Source: Thermoanaerobacterium sp. RBIITD (GTDB lineage Bacteria; Bacillota; Thermoanaerobacteria; Thermoanaerobacterales; Thermoanaerobacteraceae). From it: a stretch of 64,000 nucleotides of DNA. Location: positions 2,493,411 through 2,557,410 of the forward strand of contig NZ_LT906662.1 of NCBI RefSeq assembly GCF_900205865.1, read 5' to 3'. The position numbers and the translations under genes are program-made. Each line of letters starts with the position of its first letter. Position 1 is the first letter of the stretch. The notes below the pieces were generated by a model. The model had not been told where the DNA came from and searched no databases. It was given only the letters and a program-made list of their open reading frames with translations. Shown in pieces: positions 28,472-36,402 of this stretch.

Positions 28472-29602
28472 ATGAAGTTGTATAACCTTTATAAGGAGTG
28501 TCGCAAGTATGCTAATGAGCATACGCCTGATGTATTAGAAAAGGTATTGAAAGCACCTTTAAACGAAAATACAGAAAATACAAGCGTAGAGTGTCAAAAA
28601 AGATCAGTATGGAATTATTTATTGACATCATTCATAGCAGCAGCTATTTTAATGTCTTTGTCAATAATATTTGTTAATATACATTTTTGGGGATCAAATA
28701 GGGAAAATGGAATAGTTCCTAAGGTTACTTTAAGTACATCGTATAATATTGTCTATGCTATGCAAAAAACTTATGACAATATTAAAACTATTGTAATTGA
28801 GGGCAAAGAAATATCAAAAAACATGAAGACAAATGTGGTTTTATCTAATAATTCCTGGAAAGAAATATATGCTGGCCCATTAAACTATCGATATGAAACG
28901 CCTGATTTTATAAGAGTCGTAAATGGTGATAAGTCATGGAATTATTATAAAGACTTGAATCGGATTGAAATAATTCCTTCAGATCCATCTGGCTCACCTT
29001 TCTTAGCCCTTAAATCAAAAATAGATGATATAGCAAAAAATGATAGTTATAAATTGGTAGGCAGCGAAAAAATAGATGGAATTGATACCAATGTAATTGA
29101 AGTGAGATCAGGTAATTCTAAGAATGATAGCTGGGTAGACACTTATTGGATAGATAAAAAGACAAATTTCATTTTAAAACAAGAAACTCTCCATAACGAT
29201 ATTAAAACTGTAATAACGTATAAGACAGATTTTGCTTCTGACATTGACGAGGAAAGTTTAAAACCTAATTTTCCTTCAAACGTTCCTGTAATTGATAGAT
29301 TAACCGAGTTTGATATTTTTCATTCGATTAATGATGCACAAAAGGCTGTTAATTTTGATATAATTGTACCAGATAAGATTCCTAAAGGTTTTAAGCTATT
29401 TGAGGTACGGAAATATAAAAATGAAAATGCTATTGAGCTTGACTACTACAACGAGGATTTTACAAAATTTATATTTATACAAGAATACCATAAAGATAAG
29501 ACAACTGTAAATATTATGTCAAATTTAAATGACGACGTATTAAAACGATTGAAGGATGATTTGAAATCAAAATACAAAAATATTGTTATTAATATGAATT
29601 AA
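28472..29602 (+). CDS. Membrane anti-sigma factor candidate with LolA/RseB-like and DUF4367-like outer part
   Basis: 376 aa. Residues 1-45 are cytoplasmic; one membrane helix lies near 50-70 (LTSFIAAAILMSLSIIFVNI). The extracytoplasmic part includes a lipoprotein-carrier-like beta region (about 85-270; WNYYKDLNRIEIIP) and a C-terminal segment (FDIIVPDKIPKGFKLFEVRKY) typical of DUF4367. ECF anti-sigma factors often have this topology and neighbour their sigma gene. No zinc HxxxCxxC motif is seen in the cytoplasmic part. It overlaps the convergent PG-binding gene by 36 bp. Confidence 0.75.
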   Translation: MKLYNLYKECRKYANEHTPDVLEKVLKAPLNENTENTSVECQKRSVWNYLLTSFIAAAILMSLSIIFVNIHFWGSNRENGIVPKVTLSTSYNIVYAMQKTYDNIKTIVIEGKEISKNMKTNVVLSNNSWKEIYAGPLNYRYETPDFIRVVNGDKSWNYYKDLNRIEIIPSDPSGSPFLALKSKIDDIAKNDSYKLVGSEKIDGIDTNVIEVRSGNSKNDSWVDTYWIDKKTNFILKQETLHNDIKTVITYKTDFASDIDEESLKPNFPSNVPVIDRLTEFDIFHSINDAQKAVNFDIIVPDKIPKGFKLFEVRKYKNENAIELDYYNEDFTKFIFIQEYHKDKTTVNIMSNLNDDVLKRLKDDLKSKYKNIVINMN

Positions 29603-29881
29603 ATAATAGGTATCACCCCATATTGCAACTGGACCGGCATTATATCTTTTTACAAGATGATCTGAAATTATATTTCCGAAAATCCCGTCGGCAGTTATAT
29701 TGTCCCAGGTCTGAAAAGACATTAAATCACTTTTAGTTTCTGGTCCAAATATGCCATCTGTTTCGCAATGACAGCTTGAAATTAAATAGTATCTGCCGAC
29801 GGCATTTAATGCATATTGTAATCTGTACACATCTAGTCCAGCATCGCCTTGAGATAATATACGTGTGAAAGGATACGTCAT
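29567..29881 (-). CDS. Leaderless peptidoglycan-binding domain protein
   Basis: 104 aa. Residues about 8-75 are a PG_binding_1 domain (LSQGDAGLDVYRLQYALNAVG ... TDGIFGPETKSDLMSFQ), followed by a second partial repeat (ITADGIFGNIISDHL). No signal peptide: the protein begins directly with the domain. RBS GCGAGGTG. The promoter and leader are shared with the two DUF1906 genes and the holin operon, so it belongs to that regulon. Export may need the holin-like protein encoded at 33751-34047 (inference). Confidence 0.8.
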   Translation of the reverse strand: MTYPFTRILSQGDAGLDVYRLQYALNAVGRYYLISSCHCETDGIFGPETKSDLMSFQTWDNITADGIFGNIISDHLVKRYNAGPVAIWGDTYYLIHINNNIFVF

Positions 29882-29908
29882 TTTTTCACCTCGCTTTTAT
29901 TATTTTTT

Positions 29909-29975
29909 AAAAGGAATTCATCGGCCGATTTACCCTTCTATATAGAAAAGAGTGTTTTATTTTTAAAATACAACC
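29909..29975 (-). promoter_or_regulatory. Shared promoter plus leader hairpin, copy A
   Basis: Minus-strand GGTTGT (29970-29975), 17-bp spacer, CTCTTT (29947-29952). About 7 nt later a leader hairpin begins, AGAAGG ... ATCGGCCGAT ... CCTTTT (29909-29939). The same layout occurs at 33159, 34073 and 36200. Confidence 0.75.
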
Positions 29976-30007
29976 TTTGCTAAATATGTTTTTAAAATTT
30001 AATTTTT

Positions 30008-30091
30008 TTTAATCATTTTTAATGTTTATGTAATATTTTACAGTTCAATTAGATGTATAATAATGTTAAAAGTTTTAGGGAGGATGTGAAT
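30008..30091 (+). promoter_or_regulatory. Lipoprotein-type promoter module, copy 1
   Basis: TATAAT (30056-30061) within GTATAATAATGTTAAAAG and a conserved AT-rich upstream block (AATCATTTTTAATGTTTATG). Also found before 31617, 34384, 36403 and 37249; no TTGACA-like -35 is present. Confidence 0.65.
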
Positions 30092-31552
30092 ATGAAAAGA
30101 TTTTTAGTTTACCTTTTGATTTTAGCTTTATTTTTAACTGGTTGTGGAATTGGTACAAAACAAAGCAATACAATTAGTCAAAATACAATGTCTAATAATT
30201 TTTCAAAAGCAAATAAATCTGATATTAGGTGGAAATGGTCTTTTAAAAATGACCAAAATACATTAGAGAATTTGCAGATTTTCAAGTCAACAGATAAAGG
30301 TAACTCATGGATTGAAGTAAATTTACCTATAAACACTTTTCCAAAAGATGCATATAGTGACGTTTATGTAGAAAATGTTGTCCCATATTTTTTAGACTCT
30401 GATAATGGTTGGATTTCATGGATAAATAATAATGATACAGCATTGTATATTCTTAAAACAACAGATGGAGGTAAAACGTGGAGCAAATTAAGTTATAAAC
30501 TTCCGCAGTTAGCACAAAGCATCTCGAAAATCCAATTTGTAACATCAAATATAGGCTGGCTTTTAGCTGTATCTGATGCAGCAGCCGGGCAACAAATAAA
30601 ATATTTATTCAAAACGATTGACGGTGGAAAGACATGGGAAAAGGTCAATGTTACAACGACAGGATCTTATTCAGGCTTACCCGATATAGGAACATCGACT
30701 GATATGATATTTTATGGTGAAGATAATGGATGGATAGGTGTTTCAAATCCGATATCAGCGGATGTAATCTTGTACAAAACAGGTGATGGAGGCAATACGT
30801 GGAGTAAAGTTTCAGTTCCTACACCACAAGGCTATGAAAAGTATTGTATCGTGTCGGCTTCAGTACCTGTATTTAAAGACGATAAAAATGGAACATTAAA
30901 TATCGATTTTTATAGAACAGACAATGGTAAATCTGAAAATCATACTGTAACTTATGTGACAAATGATGGAGGAAATTCTTGGTCAACAAATGTATACGCG
31001 GGTGATGAAAATAAACATATATTTGTAAAATTAAACACAAAAGGTGAGATTAAAAAATTTGATTTGACAGATTATGTAATAATGAAAGATTACAAGATTA
31101 CAAGTATTGCTGATGTAAAATCTGTATCTCTGTCTTATGACAACAAATTCATATATGTTAATTTTAATTTGCCTGAAGATACTGATAGTATAATAATTCA
31201 GGTTAATGATGGAAAGTTTATTAAATTTGGTGATAGATATGGAGGCGCGACTAATGGGGTTTGGTCTCCTAACCATGATGAATTAGCTTTTACATCCGGT
31301 ACTATAGGTAAAGGTGGAGTATATTTGTACGATGCTGAAAATAATGTTTATAAAAATTTTCATGTTCCTTATCTTAATATTGCGAAAATTTTTTGGAATA
31401 GCGATGGTGATCGCATTGCTTTTATAGGCGAAAAGAATAGTGATTTTGAATTATGTACTATTGATTTAAAAAACGGCAAATATTCAGTTATCAATAAATT
31501 AAAACCCGAAGATATAAAATCATTTAGCGAGAAATCTATTATATGGAAGTAA
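30092..31552 (+). CDS. Lipoprotein with Asp-box (BNR/YCF48-like) repeats and C-terminal propeller segment
   Basis: 486 aa from ATG 30092 after GGGAGG. The lipobox LFLTGC near residue 18 predicts surface anchoring. The N-terminal two thirds contains repeated Asp-box turns: TTDGGKTWSKL, TIDGGKTWEKV, TGDGGNTWSKV and TNDGGNSWS, the blade pattern of beta-propellers. The last 180 residues are nearly identical to the lipoprotein at 37249 and resemble TolB-like repeats (WSPNHDELAFTSG; WNSDGDRIAFIGE). It is divergent from the PG-binding gene. Probably senses or binds a surface ligand; function unknown. Confidence 0.8.
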   Translation: MKRFLVYLLILALFLTGCGIGTKQSNTISQNTMSNNFSKANKSDIRWKWSFKNDQNTLENLQIFKSTDKGNSWIEVNLPINTFPKDAYSDVYVENVVPYFLDSDNGWISWINNNDTALYILKTTDGGKTWSKLSYKLPQLAQSISKIQFVTSNIGWLLAVSDAAAGQQIKYLFKTIDGGKTWEKVNVTTTGSYSGLPDIGTSTDMIFYGEDNGWIGVSNPISADVILYKTGDGGNTWSKVSVPTPQGYEKYCIVSASVPVFKDDKNGTLNIDFYRTDNGKSENHTVTYVTNDGGNSWSTNVYAGDENKHIFVKLNTKGEIKKFDLTDYVIMKDYKITSIADVKSVSLSYDNKFIYVNFNLPEDTDSIIIQVNDGKFIKFGDRYGGATNGVWSPNHDELAFTSGTIGKGGVYLYDAENNVYKNFHVPYLNIAKIFWNSDGDRIAFIGEKNSDFELCTIDLKNGKYSVINKLKPEDIKSFSEKSIIWK

Positions 31553-31570
31553 AGGCAGGTTGCCCTGCTC
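31005..31570 (+). repeat. Duplicated C-terminal propeller segment, copy 1
   Basis: About 560 bp nearly identical to 37367-37930, including the stop codon and the start of the following terminator (AAAGGCAGG...). The terminator itself is broken here after CCCTGC. Confidence 0.85.
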
Positions 31571-31574
31571 GTCG

Positions 31575-31616
31575 CGATATAATATTGTTAAAAGTTTCAA
31601 GAGGGAGGAAGATTAC
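31575..31616 (+). promoter_or_regulatory. Lipoprotein-type promoter module, copy 2 (short)
   Basis: CGATATAATATTGTTAAAAG with TATAAT at 31578-31583, 39 bp before the ATG as in the other copies. The AT-rich upstream block is absent because the duplicated segment ends here. Confidence 0.5.
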
Positions 31617-32447
31617 ATGAAAAGATTTTTTATCGCTTTGTTGGTTTTAACAATATTCTTAAGTGGGTGTGGAAGTATTAATAATACAAATATTCACTCA
31701 AAAGATAACTCTTTAAACAATAAAGCAAAAGCAGAAATTAACTCAACTTCAAAAATTAATTCGAAAGAAGCAGATTTGCAAAAGTCTAAAATAGATAATA
31801 GTAATATTTATGATGTTTTAAAAACAATTAAACCTCAAATACAGAAAGTTACGAATGTGCCAGTTATATTGCCAACCTATGTGCCAACAATTGAAACACT
31901 TAATTTTCTTGGCTCTTCTGTTAGAAATAATAAATACTATGCCATTAAATATGAAGCTAATAAAGATTATTATTTTATCGCTATAGATACTATAAATGCG
32001 ATTATTCCTATTAACGATGAACGTTTAACTTATGTTCCGGTCGGTTTAGACCCTCTCACATTTTTTTTGCTTTCGGCTGGTGAAAACAAATTTAAAGATG
32101 AGATTAAATATCCAATAATTAAACCTAATAAATCATTTAAAAAGGTAGTAATTGACGGTGTAGAATTTTTAACAGGCGAAAATTTTCCTGGACAGTTAGC
32201 ATATACAAAATATAATAATTGGGATATTTATATACGGGGTTATGATAATAATGATATGATAAAAGAAGTTAAAAGTTATTTGTCATATTTTCGATTATTT
32301 AAAAGTGATATAAAAGAAGGAGAAATTTTTATTGAAAATAACTCTTTCCAATACATAAAATGGACATCAAAAATAGGTTACAATTATTGGTTATATCCAC
32401 ATGCCAGTAATATGGACGTGATCAAAATGTTTAATAGTTTATTTTAA
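31617..32447 (+). CDS. Lipoprotein of unknown function
   Basis: 276 aa from ATG 31617, after GAGGGAGGAAG. The lipobox IFLSGC is near residue 17, and the signal sequence is almost the same as in the lipoproteins at 34384 and 36403. A Ser/Asn/Lys-rich linker (residues 20-65) leads to a globular domain with no recognised motif (VPVILPTYVPTIETLNFLG). The ending (YPHASNMDVIKMFNSL) resembles anti-sigma-associated sensor domains with DUF4367-like topology, but this is weak. Convergent with the DUF1906 gene, sharing a terminator. Confidence 0.7.
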   Translation: MKRFFIALLVLTIFLSGCGSINNTNIHSKDNSLNNKAKAEINSTSKINSKEADLQKSKIDNSNIYDVLKTIKPQIQKVTNVPVILPTYVPTIETLNFLGSSVRNNKYYAIKYEANKDYYFIAIDTINAIIPINDERLTYVPVGLDPLTFFLLSAGENKFKDEIKYPIIKPNKSFKKVVIDGVEFLTGENFPGQLAYTKYNNWDIYIRGYDNNDMIKEVKSYLSYFRLFKSDIKEGEIFIENNSFQYIKWTSKIGYNYWLYPHASNMDVIKMFNSLF

Positions 32448-32452
32448 TGAAA

Positions 32453-32502
32453 ATATTCAATAGATCTTACTTATTTTTCAGATCTATTGAATATTTTTTT
32501 AA
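32453..32502. terminator. Shared terminator between lipoprotein and DUF1906 gene
   Basis: ATATTCAATAGATCT/AGATCTATTGAATAT, a 15-bp stem followed by T7; usable in both directions. Confidence 0.88.
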
Positions 32503-33129
32503 TTAGATCCTAAATCCGCCGTAATTGCCAGGTGAACGGTCTTTATCTACTTCTACATTACATAATTTAACAGGATTTGACTTCGTACTGATTTCGTATT
32601 GATAAATATTATATCCTGGATAAATATTTCCATTGCTCCATGAAGATGTTTGCCAAACATAAGAAACTCCCCACTTACCTTTTATATAGTTAACAACTGC
32701 ATAACCTCCATACACACCAATATACCATTTGCTTCCGCCATTCATTTTTTCATATTGTTGCATCGCATCACCTACACCATGGAAATAATTATTTATGTTG
32801 GGTAAATCATTGCTTGCATCGTAATCAACAGCAAAATATATAGCACTATTGTATGGCTGTCCTACTTCTCCTGCTCTGGAAACTGCATCAAGGCAATCAT
32901 TATAGCCTTGGTTATAAGTAAAATAGCTTGCATATGTCGGATTCGTTTCATAAACAGTTACTATATCAATCCCGTTACTAGATATTGTTTTTGCTTCACT
33001 TTGTGTCAAATTTTTTGTATTATTGCTAGTAGCATAATATCTGCATATAAATTTTATTCCATTTTGTGCAAAGCAACTAACAGTGTTAGCTGGAACTGCA
33101 TACATATAATCTACACCTTCTACACTCAT
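32503..33129 (-). CDS. DUF1906 glycoside-hydrolase-like (lysozyme-fold) protein, leaderless
   Basis: 208 aa. Starts directly with the catalytic-fold motif EGVDYMYAVPAN and continues FICRYYAT, AIYFAVDYDAS, WYIGVYGGYAVVNYI and YQYEI, the strand ends of a TIM barrel of the DUF1906/Rv2525c-like family near GH25 lysozymes. The acidic FAVDYDAS pair is the likely active site. No signal peptide. ATG 33129 is 6 nt after GAGGTG; an in-frame ATG is 3 nt earlier. Its promoter begins 6 bp after the end of the split-sigma gene. Predicted to act on peptidoglycan or another polysaccharide once outside. Confidence 0.83.
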   Translation of the reverse strand: MSVEGVDYMYAVPANTVSCFAQNGIKFICRYYATSNNTKNLTQSEAKTISSNGIDIVTVYETNPTYASYFTYNQGYNDCLDAVSRAGEVGQPYNSAIYFAVDYDASNDLPNINNYFHGVGDAMQQYEKMNGGSKWYIGVYGGYAVVNYIKGKWGVSYVWQTSSWSNGNIYPGYNIYQYEISTKSNPVKLCNVEVDKDRSPGNYGGFRI

Positions 33130-33158
33130 CATTTTCACCTCATTTCGTTAGTTTTTTA

Positions 33159-33226
33159 AGAAGGATTTTATCGGCCGATTTACCCTTCTATATATGAAAG
33201 AGTGCTTTATATTGAATTTAACAACC
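33159..33226 (-). promoter_or_regulatory. Shared promoter plus leader hairpin, copy B
   Basis: Minus-strand GGTTGT (33221-33226), 18-bp spacer, CTCTTT (33197-33202), then the hairpin AGAAGG...ATCGGCCGAT...CCTTCT (33159-33189). Confidence 0.78.
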
Positions 33227-33231
33227 AATTC

Positions 33232-33589
33232 TCAATGATTTTTTTCTAAAAACTTTCTCATTTTTTCTAAAGCTTTCTTTTTTGTCTTGCTTACCGCTTG
33301 CTGTGATATATTCAATTTGGCTGCTATATCTGTTTCTTTTTTTCCATATATGATTGTCTCCAGTATTATCTTTTTTTTGTAATGGTGTAAGCTTATTCAA
33401 AGCCTCTTGTACAAAGATTTTATTCTCTATATTTTCATATTCAAAATTATCAACTATAATTTCTTTATCATCAAGAATAAAAAATTCATTTTCTTTTATT
33501 TTTACATTCTTTTTTGAAAGTCTTATATATTCGTTTTTCATGCCTTCAGCTATATAAGCTATAATTTTATTGTCATCAAAATTTATCAT
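33232..33589 (-). CDS. Sigma factor region-4-type subunit, frameshifted at an A8 tract (split sigma, SigO/TcdR-like)
   Basis: ATG 33589 after AAAGGTG. The N-terminal part (to residue about 72, ALNKLTPLQKK) reads in one frame, then an eight-A run (33371-33378) changes frame. Omitting one A gives IILETIIYGKKETDIAAKLN followed by ISQQAVSKTKKKALEKMRKF, a clear region-4 HTH, ending at TGA 33232. The uncorrected frame continues without meaning to 33218. Either an inactivating insertion, a homopolymer error, or a tract corrected by transcriptional slippage. With the upstream region-2-like gene it forms a two-part sigma resembling B. subtilis SigO-RsoA or small clostridial TcdR-group factors. Confidence 0.72.
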
Positions 33590-33779
33590 TTTTCTCACCT
33601 TTTTTATACTTTTTAACAGTTTTTACAAGCCATAAAATTATGTCTTCTTCCGCACCGTCATAGCCCAATTTTCTTTTATATTTATTTATCAAAGGCTTAA
33701 ATCTCTGAATTAGTTCCAATAGTGCATCTTTATCCCCTGTATTTATATCGTTAATCAACTCTTTTAGACTTTTTTCCAT
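33576..33779 (-). CDS. Small helix-turn-helix (HTH_16, sigma region-2-like) protein
   Basis: 67 aa from ATG 33779 (in-frame GTG at 33785 also possible). Pattern SLKELINDINTGDKDALLELIQRFKPLINKYKRKLG matches the short HTH_16 domain found in front of split clostridial sigma factors; it corresponds to sigma region 1.2/2 start. It overlaps the holin-like gene by 29 bp and the region-4 gene by 14 bp, so the three are translated as one unit. No strong RBS of its own, as expected for coupling. Together with the region-4 protein it may form the active sigma. Confidence 0.72.
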   Translation of the reverse strand: MEKSLKELINDINTGDKDALLELIQRFKPLINKYKRKLGYDGAEEDIILWLVKTVKKYKKGEKNDKF

Positions 33780-34047
33780 TTTCACTATTAATAGTATGAT
33801 AAGTACCTATAGCCGATGATGCAGCCAATATAGAATTTAATAAATACAGGGGAATATCCTTAAAAGAAAATTTACCAGTTACAGCAGATACAAATATAAT
33901 GATGGAGAATGAGATAATAAGGACAAGCAGCTGTGTTGGAATTTTCTTTATTAATTTTAACTTTTTTATGAATTGGACTATGAGGATTGTTGCTGCAATA
34001 TTACCTGCCAACGTGCTAAGAGATGTATAATTGAAAAACTCTTGCAA
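33751..34047 (-). CDS. Holin-like small membrane protein
   Basis: 98 aa with three hydrophobic helices: near residues 10-30 (LAGNIAATILIVQFI), 40-60 (LLVLIISFSIIIFVSAV) and 70-90 (LYLLNSILAASSAIGTY), then a charged tail (NGKKSKRV). This is the class-I/II holin layout. TTG 34047 is 6 nt after GGAGGTG; ATG 34062 would overlap that site. First gene of the operon with the split sigma factor. In TcdR/TcdE-like and phage systems a holin releases leaderless lysins or toxins, and the nearby muralytic proteins are leaderless. Similarity is by topology, so moderate confidence. Confidence 0.65.
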   Translation of the reverse strand: MQEFFNYTSLSTLAGNIAATILIVQFIKKLKLIKKIPTQLLVLIISFSIIIFVSAVTGKFSFKDIPLYLLNSILAASSAIGTYHTINSENGKKSKRVD

Positions 34048-34072
34048 CTTCAACACCTCCATTAAAGGAAAA

Positions 34073-34135
34073 ATTTTAAAATTATCTATTTTCCTTTTAT
34101 CTATTAAAGAGTGCCTATATATAAAAAATACAACC
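34073..34135 (-). promoter_or_regulatory. Shared promoter plus leader hairpin, copy D (holin/sigma operon)
   Basis: Minus-strand GGTTGT (34130-34135), 18-bp spacer, CTCTTT (34106-34111). The leader hairpin differs in sequence (AAAGGAAAA/TTTTCCTTT) but holds the same place. The sigma operon carrying this promoter implies autoregulation. Confidence 0.72.
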
Positions 34136-34289
34136 CATTAATTGTAGTTTTTAGGAAAAACAATCATATAAGTAAGAAAGTAAAAACAGGGCTTAATAAT
34201 TTATTTGCCCTGTTCCCCATAATTTTAAAATCAAAATCTATTATTTTGTGCATATTATAGCATAATTTTAAATTAATGTAATTTATTTT

Positions 34290-34383
34290 AATAATTTTTA
34301 ATCATTTGTAATATTTGCGTAATAAATAATGAAACGATTAGTTGTATAATATTGTTAAGAATTTTAAGTGGGAGGAAGATTAC
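34290..34383 (+). promoter_or_regulatory. Lipoprotein-type promoter module, copy 3
   Basis: TATAAT (34345-34350) in GTATAATATTGTTAAGA with the AT-rich upstream block (TAATCATTTGTAATATTTG). Confidence 0.65.
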
Positions 34384-35475
34384 ATGAAAAGATTTTTTAT
34401 CGTTTTGTTGGTTTTGACAATATTTTTAAGTGGGTGTGGAAGTAAAACAAGTAATGTTATAAAGAATAAAATTGCTAAGCAAACATATGATTTTCAGTAT
34501 ATTAAAATGACGACACAATACAACGGTTGGGCTTTAGGGAAAAATAAAATTTATATTACTAGCGATAGGGGTAAGACATGGATTGATGTATCACCTGCCA
34601 ATAAAAATAACATTTTTTCATGGTACTTTTTAAACGAAAATTATTCTTGGGTGCTTTATTCAGATGGAACTTTATATGAGACCAGAAATAAAGGTAAAAG
34701 TTGGGTTGGTTCGAAAGTTCCTTTTACAATGGGTAAATTATTTTTTCTTCAAAAGAAAGATGGATTAAGTGGTTGGATGTTAAAAGAATATGGGCCGGCA
34801 TCTGGAGATAGTCCTGTTGACGTGTATAAATTAATAGATAGCAAATGGATTCTAATCAGCAAAGGGGAAATTCCAAATAATTCGTTAAAAGATGATAATT
34901 CAATTTCATTTGAAGGAGAAAAGATATCTTTCATCTTTTTATCTGATGCTAAGACTGGTTTTATTACAGTAGAGTATCGTATACCAGGGAAATATGGATT
35001 GTACCTAAGCAGTGATAGTGGTTATACATGGAATAAAAAAGACATACCATTACTTTCGGAATTCAAAGATGATAGCATATTATTTTATTCTCCTAAATTT
35101 TTTGATTATGAAAAAGAAACTATCGTAATTTTACCAGTTTGTATTTACGATATTAAGCATAACGACTACCGAATAATTTTTATGGACAGTAGTGATAATG
35201 GTTCAACATGGAAAGAAGTATCGTCATTTTCAACGAAAGAAAAACCGATTGAGATAAATTTAGTAAATAAAATTAATTGGAATGTTTTAATAAATAATGT
35301 ATTATTTATCACAAATAACAACGGTAAAACGTGGAATAAAGTTAATCTCCCTAAGAATACAGTACAAATACAATTTATAGATTCTAAAAATGGATGGGCT
35401 TTAGTTAAATCACAATTGGGTACAAATTTATATTACAGTAAAAATGGTGGATTTTCATGGGAAAATCTTTTTTAA
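34384..35475 (+). CDS. Lipoprotein with Asp-box (BNR-like) propeller repeats
   Basis: 363 aa from ATG 34384 after GGGAGGAAG. Lipobox IFLSGC near residue 17. Repeated Asp-box turns: SDRGKTWIDV, RNKGKSWVG, SDSGYTWNKK, SDNGSTWKEV, NNNGKTWNKV and KNGGFSWENL, one about every 45-60 residues, with aromatic GW pairs between (NGWALGK, NGWALVK). Likely a six- or seven-bladed surface propeller. Diverges from the holin operon. Related in design to the lipoprotein at 30092 but without its duplicated C-terminal segment. Confidence 0.8.
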   Translation: MKRFFIVLLVLTIFLSGCGSKTSNVIKNKIAKQTYDFQYIKMTTQYNGWALGKNKIYITSDRGKTWIDVSPANKNNIFSWYFLNENYSWVLYSDGTLYETRNKGKSWVGSKVPFTMGKLFFLQKKDGLSGWMLKEYGPASGDSPVDVYKLIDSKWILISKGEIPNNSLKDDNSISFEGEKISFIFLSDAKTGFITVEYRIPGKYGLYLSSDSGYTWNKKDIPLLSEFKDDSILFYSPKFFDYEKETIVILPVCIYDIKHNDYRIIFMDSSDNGSTWKEVSSFSTKEKPIEINLVNKINWNVLINNVLFITNNNGKTWNKVNLPKNTVQIQFIDSKNGWALVKSQLGTNLYYSKNGGFSWENLF

Positions 35476-35478
35476 AAG

Positions 35479-35521
35479 AAGAAGAGAAGGCACTAAGTCT
35501 ATTATAAAGCCTTCTCTTCTT
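35479..35521. terminator. Shared convergent terminator
   Basis: AAGAAGAGAAGGC/GCCTTCTCTTCTT, a 13-bp stem usable by both the lipoprotein and the convergent DUF1906 gene. Confidence 0.88.
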
Positions 35522-35527
35522 TGGTAA

Positions 35528-36169
35528 TTATAATTTCCATCCACCAGCTGCATTATTTGATGTGTCTAAATCTACATTTATCGAACAAAGTGATTGATTT
35601 GAAGCTGTCTGTCTTAAATGATATCCTGACTATGGATTTGCATTTCTGCCACCACTCCAACCCGGTGCATATGCTTGGAAAAAGTAAGATGCAATTCCTT
35701 GATCTTTGCACCATGTTAGTACATCATAACTTCCATAAACACCAATTTTATAATGTACAACTTGTTCGCCAGCCTTTTGGCGTTCGTAAATATACTGAAG
35801 GTATCCATCATTAATTCCTTTAAAATAATCCAAAATACTTTGCTTTTGGGTCGTAGTAGCATCAAAATCAACTGCAAAGTATATAGGAGTATCAGCACTT
35901 TGCTCTAAATCAGCGGCATAATTGAATGCATTATCTCCATCTAATTTTCCCTGATTATACGTAAAATAACTAGGACTATTGGCAGGACCATCCTCCCATA
36001 TAGATACGATATATAACCCTGCCGAAGAGATTTTTTGTACTTCATTTGCTGTTAAAGCTTTCCATGTATTTGTAACTGCAAAGTAACGTCCTATAAAGGT
36101 CTTACCTTGATTTTTTAAACATGTTAAAACGTTTGATACATTTGTTGCTGTATGAATTCCATTACCCAT
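35528..36169 (-). pseudogene. Second DUF1906 lysozyme-fold protein with an in-frame TAG
   Basis: From ATG 36169 (7 nt after GAGGT) 179 residues follow the DUF1906 pattern: FIGRYFAVT, PIYFAVDFDAT and YKIGVYGSYDVL, collinear with the gene at 32503. A TAG at 35630-35632 then stops the frame at GRNANP. The same frame continues as SGYHLRQTASNQSLCSINVD to TAA 35528, giving the last strand seen in the other copy (YQYEI...NVEVDKD). Restored length is 213 codons with no other lesion, so the stop is recent or read through. No signal peptide. Confidence 0.82.
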
Positions 36170-36199
36170 TTTTTTTACCTCACTTTCGTTAGTTTTTTA

Positions 36200-36267
36200 A
36201 GAAGGATTTTATCGGCCGATTTACCCTTCTATATTATAAAAGAGTGTTTTATTTTTAAAATACAACC
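36200..36267 (-). promoter_or_regulatory. Shared promoter plus leader hairpin, copy C
   Basis: Minus-strand GGTTGT (36262-36267), 17-bp spacer, CTCTTT (36239-36244), hairpin AGAAGG...ATCGGCCGAT...CCTTCT (36200-36230). Nearly identical to copy A over about 60 bp. Confidence 0.78.
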
Positions 36268-36309
36268 TTTGCTAAAAAATTCTAATTCAATTTGGCTAGA
36301 AATTTAATT

Positions 36310-36402
36310 GTTTTTTAATCATTTTTAATATTTATGTAATAATTAACAAATTGATTAGATGTATAATATTGTTAAAAGGTTACGGGGAGGATGATCGATC
36401 AC
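36310..36402 (+). promoter_or_regulatory. Lipoprotein-type promoter module, copy 4
   Basis: TATAAT (36362-36367) in GTATAATATTGTTAAAAG with the AT-rich block (TAATCATTTTTAATATTTATG); closest to copy 1. Confidence 0.65.

Noticed and set aside
33371-33378. Programmed -1 ribosomal frameshift (dnaX-like A-AAA-AAG) in the sigma gene
   Set aside because: Restoration needs a +1 shift (one A fewer), opposite to the dnaX direction, so mutation, sequencing error or transcriptional slippage fits better.
29882-36300. Repeated 60-bp blocks as a possible CRISPR array or MITE family
   Set aside because: The blocks are several kb apart, always directly upstream of minus-strand starts, and contain matched -35/-10-like elements; they are promoter-leader copies.
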